A DNA stretch of 64,000 bases from Synechococcus sp. CB0101. Its GTDB lineage: Bacteria; Cyanobacteriota; Cyanobacteriia; PCC-6307; Cyanobiaceae. The translations under genes were made by a program, and so were the position numbers. Position 1 is the first letter of the stretch. Each line of letters starts with the position of its first letter. Below are positions 28,699 through 35,819 of this stretch, one piece after another. The notes beneath the pieces are model-generated. The model saw only the letters and a list, made by a program, of their open reading frames with translations, searched no databases and had not been told where the DNA came from. The stretch covers positions 899,860 to 963,859 of the forward strand of contig NZ_CP039373.1 in NCBI RefSeq assembly GCF_000179235.2. The letters run 5' to 3'.

Positions 28699-28827
28699 CT
28701 ACAGCTCAGCCAATGCTTCACGCAGCTGCTCGCAGGCGATTGCCAGGGGCAGGTCATCACCTGATTGGGCGACCTGAAGGGCTAGCTGTTGCAGTTCAAA
28801 CAGCAGTCCACAGATGTCTTCAGACAT
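28699..28827 (-). CDS. Very small helical protein, tentative
   Basis: A 42-residue frame on the minus strand (MSEDICGLLFELQQLALQVA, then LPLAIACEQLREALAEL) with regular heptad-like leucines. It resembles in style the small helical protein encoded at 40233. The only support is the coherent amino-acid pattern and an ATG start. Confidence 0.35.
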   Translation of the reverse strand: MSEDICGLLFELQQLALQVAQSGDDLPLAIACEQLREALAEL

Positions 28828-28987
28828 GAGGTGTTGATCAGGGGCGAACCCTTATGGCATGAGAGATGCGGACTTGACCAGCGATAGGGAGATGCGTACG
28901 CCTACGCAGGGACAAGACAACGCCTGAATGGGGGATGCAAAAGGGTCTACTCCTTGCCAGGCTGGTATCAGGAGAGCGGAGTCACCC

Positions 28988-29377
28988 TTGAAAATCCGTG
29001 TGGCGACAGCGTTCGCCTCAGTAGTCGTCACCGTGGCAATGACAGGAGGGTGTAGCAAGCCCTCTGTTCAGGAGCCATCGAGAGAAAGCGCACTAGCCAG
29101 GTGCAGGAAGGAATTGGACGCGAAGCTGCCTGGATACATCAGGCAGCGCACGGACCCGAAAGCCATGGGCGCATTTCTCGCGAACACCGAGTATTGGGAA
29201 GTGGAATTAACTCAGAGTTGGTGCGAGACACAGCCGAGCAAGAAGTCCAAGTACGTGGGCATGGCAGTCGGCTATCTGGAGTGGCTCGAAAAGGGAACTG
29301 ACAAGCGGTTTCGCGAGACAGAGGTTAAAAAGGTCATCGTGATCGGTCCGATTACATACCGTCGCGACCCAAGCTGA
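28988..29377 (+). CDS. Small lipoprotein, unknown function
   Basis: A 129-residue protein from TTG 28988, preceded by AGGAGAG. The N-terminus KIRVATAFASVVVTVAMTGGC is a lipoprotein signal with a TGGC lipobox. The mature part has three further cysteines and a conserved-looking middle (ALARCRKELDAKLPGYIRQRT). An envelope lipoprotein in a satellite-like element could alter phage sensitivity, but that is speculation. Confidence 0.6.
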   Translation: MKIRVATAFASVVVTVAMTGGCSKPSVQEPSRESALARCRKELDAKLPGYIRQRTDPKAMGAFLANTEYWEVELTQSWCETQPSKKSKYVGMAVGYLEWLEKGTDKRFRETEVKKVIVIGPITYRRDPS

Positions 29378-29448
29378 GCAGCACGAGGCTGGGCTAAGTA
29401 TCCGCGAAGTGCAATTACGGCAGACTGAGGGGAGCTATTAGCTGATTG

Positions 29449-30954
29449 ATGTCTGTACGCCCGCTGCAGCTAAGCCCTTGGCAGCGCAAGGTTGCTGGCT
29501 TGGTGCAGAGCGTGGATTCGCTGAACACGTTGCTGCTGGCAGGCGGTCGTGGTGGCGGCAAGTCGGTGTTGCTGGTGTGGCTGATTTGCTACTTCGCCAT
29601 CACGAGCGGTGGGAGTTTCAGGGGTGTGTTGATTAGGGCGGATCTGAGTGGTTTGCAGAAGCTGGAGGGGATGCTGATGGAGCAGATACCGCTGCTGTTA
29701 CCAGGGAGTAAGTATTTGCGGGCGAAGCGGCAGTGGAACCTGAGCAATGGTGGCAATCTTAAGTTAATACATATGGACGGAAATGATGGATTTAACAAGA
29801 TTCAGGGTGAGGATTTAAGTCATGTGTTCTGGGATGAGCTGGGGCAGGAAGCAGACCCGCAGGTTGTGTTGAGGGTGCGCAGCTCAATGCGTACGACTGA
29901 CCCGAGCGTGGTGCCGAAGTTTGTGGCGACGGCTAACCCGCTTGGTCCTGGTAGTTGGTGGATCAGGGATTATGTGGTGACGAAGGCGTTACCGAATCGG
30001 ATATTTAAGTGTGAGTTCTTTGGTGGTGGTGAGTGTTGTTGGGTTAAGTCAACGCTGCGGGACAACCCGTATCTGAGCAATCCAGATCAGTATGAGGCTG
30101 AGCTGAAGGCGAGTTGCTTTGGTGATGAGTCAAAGATTGCGGCTGAGGTTTACGGGGATTGGGGGCAGGTAACAGCTGGCTTCTTTGGTAGTTGCCTGAG
30201 TATTGAGCGAAGCATGTTGCCCGGCGGGTTGACCCTCCCGTATCAAGGCGTTGATGGGTCTGTGATCAGACGCGAACACCAGTCGCGGTGGTGCTGGCTT
30301 GGCTGTGACTGGGGCACTGCATCACCGGCCTGCGCGGTGCTGATGGTCGAGGTGGTCGATGACTGGATTGAGCTCGGCGGGAAGGTGATCCCCCGCGGTT
30401 CGTGGATCTGCCTGGATGAGGCTTACATCTGCTCGATCCAGCCCGATGGCTCCAAGGAATGGAATCGCGGCGACCGCTCGCTCACCACGCAACGCTTCGC
30501 CTCGAGAGTTGGCGGTCTGCTCAGTCACTACGGGATGAGCCTTGCAGATGTCGGCAAGCGCCGCACGATCATGGATTCGGCCGTCACCGCACAGCTGGGT
30601 TACACGCAGGAAGGCTGGGATGCGCCTGTGACGTTGGCTAATGACTTTGCGCGCTACGGCTTTCAGGTCACCGGTAGCCCCAAAAGCTCGAGAGCTGTTG
30701 GCTGGCAGTTCATGAAACAGCTGCTCTATGCAGCGGACCGCGACGGCTCACCCGGGCTCTACATCTCCGAATCCTGCGAATCGCTTTGGCAAACATTGCC
30801 CTACTGCGTTAGCGATGAAAAGAACCCCGAGGACATGGAAAAGACTGCACCTGATCACAGCGCGGATGCAGTGCGCTATGTCCTCACCGCTGCCAATCAG
30901 AAGCAGCATGGATGGAGAGTTCCGGTTGGTGGTTGTCAGATAAGGCTTTACTGA
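29449..30954 (+). CDS. Phage terminase large subunit (TerL)
   Basis: A 501-residue DNA-packaging motor. The ATPase part shows Walker A GGRGGGKS at residues 32-39 and Walker B/catalytic VFWDE ending near 130. The C-terminal RNase H-like nuclease has its acidic residues in GCDWGTASPACAV, IMDSAVTAQ and DHSADAVRY. Length and order are standard. Codon use changes sharply near 30200: the first half is rich in TTG, GTG, GGT and TTT codons, the second half in C- and G-ending codons like the backbone, suggesting a recombinant gene. No portal or capsid gene follows. Confidence 0.88.
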   Translation: MSVRPLQLSPWQRKVAGLVQSVDSLNTLLLAGGRGGGKSVLLVWLICYFAITSGGSFRGVLIRADLSGLQKLEGMLMEQIPLLLPGSKYLRAKRQWNLSNGGNLKLIHMDGNDGFNKIQGEDLSHVFWDELGQEADPQVVLRVRSSMRTTDPSVVPKFVATANPLGPGSWWIRDYVVTKALPNRIFKCEFFGGGECCWVKSTLRDNPYLSNPDQYEAELKASCFGDESKIAAEVYGDWGQVTAGFFGSCLSIERSMLPGGLTLPYQGVDGSVIRREHQSRWCWLGCDWGTASPACAVLMVEVVDDWIELGGKVIPRGSWICLDEAYICSIQPDGSKEWNRGDRSLTTQRFASRVGGLLSHYGMSLADVGKRRTIMDSAVTAQLGYTQEGWDAPVTLANDFARYGFQVTGSPKSSRAVGWQFMKQLLYAADRDGSPGLYISESCESLWQTLPYCVSDEKNPEDMEKTAPDHSADAVRYVLTAANQKQHGWRVPVGGCQIRLY

Positions 30955-30972
30955 GGTCGTGATCCGACTGGT

Positions 30973-31158
30973 TTGATTGAGCTGATCGCTGAAACCCAGC
31001 TACCCAGCGAGAAGGACAGCCTGGCGTTTTAAGCACAGCTCCACCAGCAGTTCGATCAGTGGCGCAAGCCGGAGACTGAGATCTTCTGCTTCACACCGGA
31101 CCAGGTGAAACAGGTCAAGAAAGCAATGGCTCAACCGTCAGTCACGATGTCCATGTAG
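30973..31158 (+). pseudogene. Decayed short gene with one internal stop
   Basis: One frame reads coherently from TTG 30973 to TAG 31156-31158 (LIELIAETQLPSEKDSLAF, stop at 31030-31032, then HQQFDQWRKPETEIFCFTPDQV). The amino-acid pattern on both sides of the TAA looks protein-like, so a nonsense-mutated gene or two tiny genes are possible. It overlaps the end of a small minus-strand gene. Confidence 0.35.
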
Positions 31159-31292
31159 GCATCGACCAGCTGGAGCCGCTTCTCCTCATCGAAGCCAGCC
31201 GGGTCCTCGATCACCTCAAGCATCCCCAGGATTTCTGGCCTGAAGCGGTCGAAGTACATCAGCGACAACTCACGGGAAGTGGGTTCAGGCAT
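31131..31292 (-). CDS. Small acidic protein, unknown function
   Basis: A 53-residue minus-strand frame with ATG start: MPEPTSRELSLMYFDRFRPE, then ILGMLEVIEDPAGFDEEKRLQ. The composition is protein-like and acidic and the frame is free of rare patterns. It has no recognised family. It separates the terminase from the cargo array. Confidence 0.45.
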   Translation of the reverse strand: MPEPTSRELSLMYFDRFRPEILGMLEVIEDPAGFDEEKRLQLVDAYMDIVTDG

Positions 31293-31361
31293 CGCAGACC
31301 AGGCGGACACGCCAACCGTGGCAAAGGCCTGCTTTGCTGTCAGCCGTCACCCGCTCAACCC

Positions 31362-31531
31362 ATGAGCCTCTGGGGCGTAGACAAGCCCGAGCAGAAACGC
31401 CAGCAGGGCAGTGGTGGCATCGGCTGGCTGCGTTCCCCTGACGGCGACAAGGTGGTTCGCATCGAGGGTGCCGGCGAATCTCTCCATGCCAAGCGAGGCT
31501 TTGGACAACCAGCTCGACTCAGGAGACGGTT
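31362..31531 (+). repeat. First copy of the DKPEQKRQQ repeat block
   Basis: About 190 bases starting at ATG 31362 are nearly identical to 34053-34252. Both encode [25 protein letters not shown], then [12 protein letters not shown]. Here the stop codon of the other copy (TGA) is CGA, so the frame runs on into noncoding sequence. It lies directly before an upstream repeat and the first leader-peptide gene. Confidence 0.6.
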
Positions 31532-31633
31532 TGACCTCACCAGAAACTCCCTGAAACCTCCCTGGCTCCTCATCTGGCAATGGGCAATCATCCCAGTGAT
31601 AGTGAATACATCGAGAGGAACACACCTCCGACC
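31532..31633 (+). repeat. Cassette upstream repeat, copy 1
   Basis: Conserved noncoding module beginning TCACCAGAAACTCCCTGAAA, with CTCCTCATCTGG in the middle and GTGAATACATCGAGAGGAAC near the end. It precedes the gene at 31664. The GTGAATACAT word could act as a -10 region, which is unproved. Confidence 0.75.
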
Positions 31634-31663
31634 TCACGCCAAACGCTCAACAAGGTCAACACT

Positions 31664-31813
31664 ATGAACACCAACATCACTGAACTCAAAAACGAAGAAC
31701 TGGAAACCATCCAGGGCGGTGGCTCCACAATTCTCGGCAACACAGCACCCGCTGATCCGCAGCTCCAACAGCTGCACGATGTCTTGCCAAAAAGGGGCAT
31801 TCGCAACATCTAG
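31664..31813 (+). CDS. Double-glycine leader peptide, core 1 (RiPP/bacteriocin precursor-like)
   Basis: A 49-residue peptide. The leader NTNITELKNEELETIQGGG has the amphipathic helix plus double-glycine cleavage site of bacteriocin/RiPP precursors. The core (STILGNTAPADPQLQQLHDV then LPKRGIRNI) has no Cys and little Ser/Thr after the first residues, so lanthionine formation is unlikely; it may be exported unmodified. The leader resembles that of the FKBP fusion at 34365. It is preceded by the conserved upstream repeat. Confidence 0.7.
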   Translation: MNTNITELKNEELETIQGGGSTILGNTAPADPQLQQLHDVLPKRGIRNI

Positions 31814-31847
31814 GGAGACTCTGGACAACAAGCTCGGCCGAGGAATG

Positions 31848-31978
31848 ACTTGGCCTCACTAGAAACACACCGCGCCTCACCCGCTCCTCCTCTGGGGTGG
31901 CGCGAGCAAACCTGTGACGGCAAATACATCGAGAGAAAAGCCCTCCGACTGCACCTCACACTTCAAGGAGTTTCAATC
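31848..31978 (+). repeat. Cassette upstream repeat, copy 2
   Basis: More diverged copy with CCTCACTAGAAAC, CTCCTCTGG and AATACATCGAGAG, running up to the AAGGAGTTTC ribosome site of the gene at 31979. Confidence 0.65.
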
Positions 31979-32122
31979 ATGACTAACAAAGCAGACCGTG
32001 ATCTGAACCTTCAAACTACCGACCTCCCTCATCAACCAGTAGAGCTTGCGGGCAAGGAGCTAGAAGGTGTGACTGGTGGTTTCATTGAGCCTATACTGGG
32101 CTTGTTTGGTATTCGCACCTAA
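31979..32122 (+). CDS. Double-glycine leader peptide, core 2
   Basis: A 47-residue precursor. The leader MTNKADRDLNLQTTDLPHQP is followed by VELAGKELEGVTGG (double-glycine site), then the short hydrophobic core FIEPILGLFGIRT. A strong AAGGAG site precedes the ATG. The leader is close to those at 35074, 35484 and 35946, while the core is unrelated to any of them. A small hydrophobic amphiphilic core of 13 residues could be membrane-active. Confidence 0.8.
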   Translation: MTNKADRDLNLQTTDLPHQPVELAGKELEGVTGGFIEPILGLFGIRT

Positions 32123-32146
32123 ACAACCTCACCCACCCAAAACCCA

Positions 32147-32491
32147 ATGCCAGAAGAACAACTAAAAGCCTTCCTGGAAGCCGTCAAGGCTGATGCGGAT
32201 CTACAGGAAAAGCTGACGGCAGCTGCAGATGTGGATGCCGTGGTGGAGATTGCCAATGCAGCGGCGTTTGCGATTTCTGCTGAGGAGCAGGGTCAGGTAG
32301 AGATTTGCGATGAGGAACTGGGAGGCGTGACTGGGGGCATCCGACCATCTTACGCAGAGATAAAGGAGCATACTGATAGCTTAGTGCGACAATGCAATGA
32401 AGCTTACGAAAAAAAACTTAGAGCTGAAACTCTAGAAAAGGAAAAACAACAAAGATATGATTGGTATAAGCCCAAAGATGATCAAGGCTAG
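32147..32491 (+). CDS. Nif11-type leader peptide protein, core 3
   Basis: A 114-residue Nif11-like precursor. The leader MPEEQLKAFLEAVKADADLQ, then EKLTAAADVDAVVEIANAAA, ends in DEELGGVTGG. The 48-residue C-terminal part (IRPSYAEIKEHTDSLVRQC, with one Cys, then many Lys/Glu) looks like a charged helix rather than a typical modified core. It begins 24 bases after the previous precursor with no separate upstream repeat, so the two are probably co-transcribed. Nif11-type leaders guide modification enzymes in other bacteria; none is present here. Confidence 0.8.
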   Translation: MPEEQLKAFLEAVKADADLQEKLTAAADVDAVVEIANAAAFAISAEEQGQVEICDEELGGVTGGIRPSYAEIKEHTDSLVRQCNEAYEKKLRAETLEKEKQQRYDWYKPKDDQG

Positions 32492-32526
32492 CGGCAGCTA
32501 CTTAACCGCTGATTGTATATACCCAG

Positions 32527-32552
32527 AGCCCCTGTAACCGCAGGGGCTTTTT
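32527..32552 (+). terminator. Rho-independent terminator after the first Nif11 gene
   Basis: Perfect 8-bp stem AGCCCCTG/CAGGGGCT around TAACCG, followed by a T-rich tail (TTTTC). Confidence 0.85.
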
Positions 32553-32744
32553 CTTCAATAGCCCACAAAGACCCATTATTCAGTCACCAATACCTGGTAC
32601 CATTTCAATTACGGTAACTATTGCTGGACGGGTTTTCCAGAGGTCTCTCAAGTAATCTTGCTGACGCAGGAGTGACCTTGGGCGATAATGAAGTCATCCA
32701 CCTCGCCCACTCATAGCTTTGTCAGAAGAGCAACTCAAAGCATT
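32553..32744 (+). repeat. Nif11 upstream repeat, copy 1 (ending in IS-interrupted Nif11 start)
   Basis: Begins CTTCAATAGCCCACAAAGA and includes TGGTACCATTTCAATTACGG, GGTTTTCCAGAGGTCTCTCA and CTCGCCCACTC. It matches the sequence before the intact Nif11 gene at 36331. Its last 26 bases (32719-32744) encode LSEEQLKAF, the first residues of a Nif11 leader, with TTG in place of ATG, and stop at the IS3 end. Confidence 0.75.
32719..32744 (+). pseudogene. Nif11 leader gene truncated by IS3 insertion
   Basis: Nine codons (SEEQLKAF after a TTG) match the start of the gene at 36331 exactly and are then cut by the IS end at 32745. The remaining part of the gene is not found on the other side of the IS, so the insertion was accompanied by a deletion or rearrangement. 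Confidence 0.7.
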
Positions 32745-32795
32745 TGACGTGACCCCCTTTATCGGTCCAGGCCTTATGAGAGTGGGTGGTCGTGG

Positions 32796-33644
32796 TCATG
32801 CTGCAGCTCCTGGTTGAGCTGCCTCCAGGGGCGTACGCCCCTGGAGGGCCGAATGTGGCCTGAACGTGTTGTACTCCCAGCGCCAGCGATCAGCCAGGAG
32901 TTGAGCCTCGGGAGCCGTGGTGAACAGCTCGGTGTTGAGGAACTCATCCCGGAAGCGTCCGTTGAACGATTCTGCAAAGCCGTTCTCCCATGGGGAGCCC
33001 GGCTCGATGTACGCCGTGCTGGTGGTCTCGCTGGCCTCGCACCAGTCCCGTAGAGCTTGGGCGATGAATTCCGGCCCGTTGTCAGACCGGATAAACGTCG
33101 GCGCTGGATAGACGCTGGTCAGCTCTTCCAGCACGGCCACGACGTCCTTGGCCTTGCAGCGCCTGCCGACTCGGATGGCCAGGCAGAGACGGCTGTGCTC
33201 ATCGATCACGTTCAGGAATTTGAGTCTGCGACCGTCGGCCGTGGCATCGAACTGGAAATCCATAGCCCACACCTGGTGGGGATGCTCAGCCCGGTGACGC
33301 CGCACGGAGCCATCGGCTGGCCTGGCCCGCTTGCGTTTCCTGGAGATGGGCCGCTGCAGGCCCTCCTCTCGCCACAGCCGTTGCACCCGTTTGTGGTTCA
33401 CGCTCCAGCCCTCTCGCCGCAGCAGGCGGTAAGCCATCCGCCGGCCCCAGCGGATGTGCTCGGCTGCGATCTCGCGGAGACGATGCCGCAGCTTTCCCTC
33501 CTCGATCGAGACGACCTTGGCTGGATGGCGCTGGGTGCTGCGGTTTTGACCCACCACACGGCAGACCTTCCGCTCAGATGCCCGGTAACGCTCCTGCAGG
33601 ACAACAACGGCCCGCCGGCGACGCTCCGGGCTCAGAAGTTTCCC
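32796..33644 (-). CDS. IS3-family transposase OrfB (DDE integrase domain)
   Basis: About 280 residues read in the -1 frame relative to orfA. The HTH_21 region ([21 protein letters not shown]) is followed by the DDE core: [10 protein letters not shown] (first Asp), [11 protein letters not shown] (second Asp) and [17 protein letters not shown] (Glu). No separate good start codon is seen; it is probably made as an OrfAB fusion through a slippery GGGAAAC at 33638-33644. This copy has an open frame through the [12 protein letters not shown] region that is frameshifted in copy 2. Confidence 0.88.
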   Translation of the reverse strand, partial: GKLLSPERRRRAVVVLQERYRASERKVCRVVGQNRSTQRHPAKVVSIEEGKLRHRLREIAAEHIRWGRRMAYRLLRREGWSVNHKRVQRLWREEGLQRPISRKRKRARPADGSVRRHRAEHPHQVWAMDFQFDATADGRRLKFLNVIDEHSRLCLAIRVGRRCKAKDVVAVLEELTSVYPAPTFIRSDNGPEFIAQALRDWCEASETTSTAYIEPGSPWENGFAESFNGRFRDEFLNTELFTTAPEAQLLADRWRWEYNTFRPHSALQGRTPLEAAQPGAAA

Positions 33645-33910
33645 TCGGCGAGATCCTTGTGCATCGCCTTCTCCAGCTCGGCTTCTGCCAGAAGCTTCTT
33701 GAGCCGGGCGTTCTCCTTCTCCAGCTGGGTTAGCCGCTTGGCCTCCTCCGCTTGCATCCCGCCGTATTGCTGCCGCCAACGGTGATACGTCGGCTGCGTC
33801 ACCTCGATCACGCGGCAGACGTCGGCGACGGTCTTGCCTTGGGCGATCAGCTGCTCCGCGGTTTTGAGCTTGCGGATGATCTGCTCGGCTGTATGCCTGG
33901 TGCGTTTCAT
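33632..33910 (-). CDS. IS3-family transposase OrfA
   Basis: A 92-residue DNA-binding protein: helix-turn-helix ([20 protein letters not shown] then [18 protein letters not shown]) followed by a leucine-zipper coiled coil ([20 protein letters not shown]). It ends GNF-stop immediately after the slippery heptamer used to reach orfB. Confidence 0.9.
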   Translation of the reverse strand: MKRTRHTAEQIIRKLKTAEQLIAQGKTVADVCRVIEVTQPTYHRWRQQYGGMQAEEAKRLTQLEKENARLKKLLAEAELEKAMHKDLAEGNF

Positions 33911-34049
33911 GGTCGAGTCCCCGGCCCAGTCTGGCCGGATGAGGACTCTCATTCACCCTGGACCGATCACCAGGGTCCACGTCAAGCTCACCACTGTCAG
34001 CTCCAAACCGGCAGAGTTGTGGCCGTCCACCCTGGGAGCCAAGCTGGCA

Positions 34050-34184
34050 ATGGGCCTCGGGGGCATAGACAAGCCCGAGCAGAAACGCCAGCAGGGCAGT
34101 GGTGGCATCGGCTGGCTGCGCTCCCCTGATGGCGACAAGGTGATTCGCATCGAAGGGGCAAACGAATCGCTCCATGCCAAGTGA
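34050..34184 (+). CDS. Small protein of the DKPEQKRQQ repeat (second copy), unknown function
   Basis: A 44-residue frame [19 protein letters not shown], then [20 protein letters not shown], ending SLHAK. The frame is also open upstream towards the IS. The same peptide is encoded at 31362. The two copies keep the protein sequence although many codon third positions differ (GGT/GGC, GTT/ATT), which hints at selection on the protein. No family recognised. Confidence 0.45.
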   Translation: MGLGGIDKPEQKRQQGSGGIGWLRSPDGDKVIRIEGANESLHAK

Positions 34185-34218
34185 GGCTCTGGACAACCAG
34201 CTCGACTCAGGAGACGGT

Positions 34219-34328
34219 TTGACCTCACCAGAAACTCCCTGAAACCTCCCTGGCTCCTCATCTGGTATTGCGCGCCCAACCCTGCGATCGTGAATACATC
34301 GAGAGGAACACACCTCCGATCGTTACGC
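34219..34328 (+). repeat. Cassette upstream repeat, copy 3
   Basis: Near-identical to copy 1 over its first 60 bases (TCACCAGAAACTCCCTGAAA, CTCCTCATCTGG) and its GTGAATACATCGAGAGGAAC end. It precedes the FKBP fusion gene. Confidence 0.75.
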
Positions 34329-34364
34329 CACAAAAGCGAACAACCTTATACATACTCCTGTCCC

Positions 34365-34709
34365 ATGAACACCCCAATTCTCGCACTTAGCGATCAAGAA
34401 CTCATCACCGCAGTCGGAGGTAGCGGATCTGGAGCCAAACCTGGCCAGACTGTTGTCGTTCATTATCGCGGTACCTTCGAGAATGGCCAAGAGTTCGACA
34501 GCAGCTACGGCCGTGACCCCTTCTCCTTCCCCCTCGGCCTCGGCCGTGTTATCAAAGGCTTGGATGAAGGTGTGGTCGGAATGAAGGTGGGCGAGAAGCG
34601 CACCCTAGTGGTTCCCCCAGCCCTGGCCCACGGTGAGCGCGGTGTAGGCGACAAGATCCCCCCCAACACCACCTTGATTTTTGATATTGAGCTTCTTAAG
34701 ATCCGCTGA
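34365..34709 (+). CDS. Double-glycine leader fused to an FKBP-type prolyl isomerase domain
   Basis: A 114-residue protein. Residues 1-19 (MNTPILALSDQELITAVGG) are a short double-glycine leader like that at 31664. Residues 24-114 form one complete FKBP domain: GQTVVVHYRGTFENGQEFDS, FSFPLGLGRVIKG.DEGV, GMKVGEKRTLVVPP, IPPNTTLIFDIELL. The FKBP active site is mostly kept, but the Trp floor residue is Leu (KGLDEG) and the loop Tyr is His (ALAHGERG). Known FKBPs of this small type have signal peptides or none; a double-glycine leader implies export by a leader-cleaving ABC transporter. The gene has the same upstream repeat as the peptide cassettes. Confidence 0.85.
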   Translation: MNTPILALSDQELITAVGGSGSGAKPGQTVVVHYRGTFENGQEFDSSYGRDPFSFPLGLGRVIKGLDEGVVGMKVGEKRTLVVPPALAHGERGVGDKIPPNTTLIFDIELLKIR

Positions 34710-34942
34710 GCAGGCTCAAGCATAGGGCTCGAAAGTGTTAATGGTAAATATTTGACAGTACTTAGGTATCCTTTGCTAGTTAATCATTGACTAGGGAAGT
34801 CTTAGCAGGGTCGCTCGCCGGTGGCAGCGGTTCCGATCTCTCCTTCCCCAAAGCGCTCGGTTAATCTCAAGGCAACAAACCACTAAGAGCCCCGGGTTGC
34901 GCCGAGGCTTTTGCTTTGCTCACGGCAGCTGCTGCTTCAGCT
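34710..34942. other. Intergenic stretch with AT-rich promoter-like sequence and weak terminator
   Basis: No gene seen. A TTGACA at 34752-34757 is followed at suboptimal spacing by TAGTTA in a locally AT-rich patch, a possible promoter. Near 34886 AGCCCCGG...GAGGCTTTTG forms an imperfect terminator-like hairpin. Confidence 0.35.
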
Positions 34943-35073
34943 CCTCGCTCACCAGAAAATCCCTGAAACATCCCTCGCTTCTCATCTGGTATCGGGGACT
35001 CGGCCCTGCGATGGTGAATACATCGAGAGGAACACACCTCCGACTCAACCTCACACATCAAGGAGTTTTAATC
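34943..35073 (+). repeat. Cassette upstream repeat, copy 4
   Basis: Carries TCACCAGAAAATCCCTGAAA, TCATCTGGTATCG, GGTGAATACATCGAGAGGAA and ends with the AAGGAGTTTTAATC ribosome-site region of the gene at 35074. Confidence 0.75.
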
Positions 35074-35235
35074 ATGACTAACCAACCCAACCGCGATCTC
35101 ACTCAGCAAGCCCAGGAGCTGGACGACCAGCAGTTGGAAGCCGTTGCCGGAGGTTTTATTAGTTATCCCGTGCCGACGCGGGAAGATTGGGAAGAATTGA
35201 AGCGCCGTCATGAGCGAAACCCTAATGGTCACTGA
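35074..35235 (+). CDS. Double-glycine leader peptide, core 4
   Basis: A 53-residue precursor: leader MTNQPNRDLTQQAQELDDQQ, LEAVAGG cleavage site, then a 26-residue core FISYPVPTREDWEELKRRHE ending RNPNGH. The core is charged and helical with no Cys. A perfect AAGGAG lies 8 bases before ATG. Confidence 0.8.
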   Translation: MTNQPNRDLTQQAQELDDQQLEAVAGGFISYPVPTREDWEELKRRHERNPNGH

Positions 35236-35316
35236 TCTGTTGTGGGGGCTCTGCTTTTATGGCCGCCCATGCGGAAATGAATTGCCTAGCAATATAGAAA
35301 AACTATGAATTCATTG

Positions 35317-35342
35317 AGCCCCGGCTTCGGCTGGGGCTTTTT
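35317..35342 (+). terminator. Rho-independent terminator after core 4
   Basis: AGCCCC-GGC-TTCG-GCT-GGGGCT hairpin with a stable TTCG tetraloop followed by a T run. Confidence 0.85.
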
Positions 35343-35349
35343 GCTGCGC

Positions 35350-35483
35350 TCTCGCTCACCAGAAACTCACTGAAACCTCCCTGGCTCCTCATCTGGTATT
35401 GAGCGTTCAACCCTGCGATCGTGAATACATCGAGAGGAACACACCTCCGACATTCACACCTCACACTCCAAGGGGTTTCAACC
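35350..35483 (+). repeat. Cassette upstream repeat, copy 5
   Basis: TCACCAGAAACTCACTGAAA, CTCCTCATCTGGTATTG, TGCGATCGTGAATACATCGA and AGGAACACACCTCCGACATT, up to the AAGGGG ribosome site of the gene at 35484. Confidence 0.78.
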
Positions 35484-35645
35484 ATGACCAATCAATTCAA
35501 TCGCGACCTCACGCTGCAAGCTTTCGACATTGTTCATCAGCCTTTAGAGCTTTCGGACAAGGATCTGGAAGGCGTGGCTGGTGGCCAATTGTGCCCTGTC
35601 GGTCCATTTTTCTGCCCGGACGATCCTGTGTATTCCGACTGGTGA
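35484..35645 (+). CDS. Double-glycine leader peptide, core 5 (two-cysteine core)
   Basis: A 53-residue precursor: leader MTNQFNRDLTLQAFDIVHQP, LELSDKDLEGVAGG, then core QLCPVGPFFCPDDPVYSDW. The core contains two Cys flanked by Pro (LCPVGPFFCP) and could form a disulfide-closed loop. It is the only core of this leader type with cysteines. The leader is 70-80% like those at 31979 and 35946 by eye. Confidence 0.82.
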   Translation: MTNQFNRDLTLQAFDIVHQPLELSDKDLEGVAGGQLCPVGPFFCPDDPVYSDW

Positions 35646-35819
35646 TTCGGATCAAGGGGGCAACGGGCATTCAGTAGGCACGGCCAAGTCAGGTCTCTTG
35701 TTGTTCCTCCCCTACCACTTCCTCTGGCCTCCGCCCTCTAAAAGCGGTTGGGCGTGCAGCTGTAGCTTGGCCGGTCTTTCATTGAACAGGCTTTTGGTTA
35801 AGTGCAAATCACTATTCCG
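35646..35819. other. Intergenic stretch, nothing recognised
   Basis: About 170 bases between core 5 and the next upstream repeat. CCTCTAAAAGCGGTTGGGCGT and flanking C-rich sequence show no gene, strong hairpin or repeat that was recognised. Confidence 0.4.

Larger units (their letters stand above)
32745..33984 (-). mobile_element. IS3-family insertion sequence, copy 1 (apparently intact)
   Basis: A 1240-base element with imperfect terminal inverted repeats: TGACGTGACCCCCTTTATCG at the left and the complement of TGACGTGGACCC...ATCGGTCCAGG at the right. It holds orfA and orfB on the minus strand. No direct target duplication is evident at the flanks. A second copy lies at 46212-47438. OrfA/OrfB sequence features fit the IS407-like group of IS3. 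Confidence 0.88.

Noticed and set aside
32745-33984. Target-site duplication for the IS3 copies
   Set aside because: No matching 3-4 base direct repeats were found at the flanks of either copy, so the exact ends or later rearrangement remain open.
34290-34364. In-frame extension of the FKBP fusion
   Set aside because: The upstream codons lie in the conserved noncoding module, which reads differently before other cassettes; the ATG at 34365 aligns with the other leaders.
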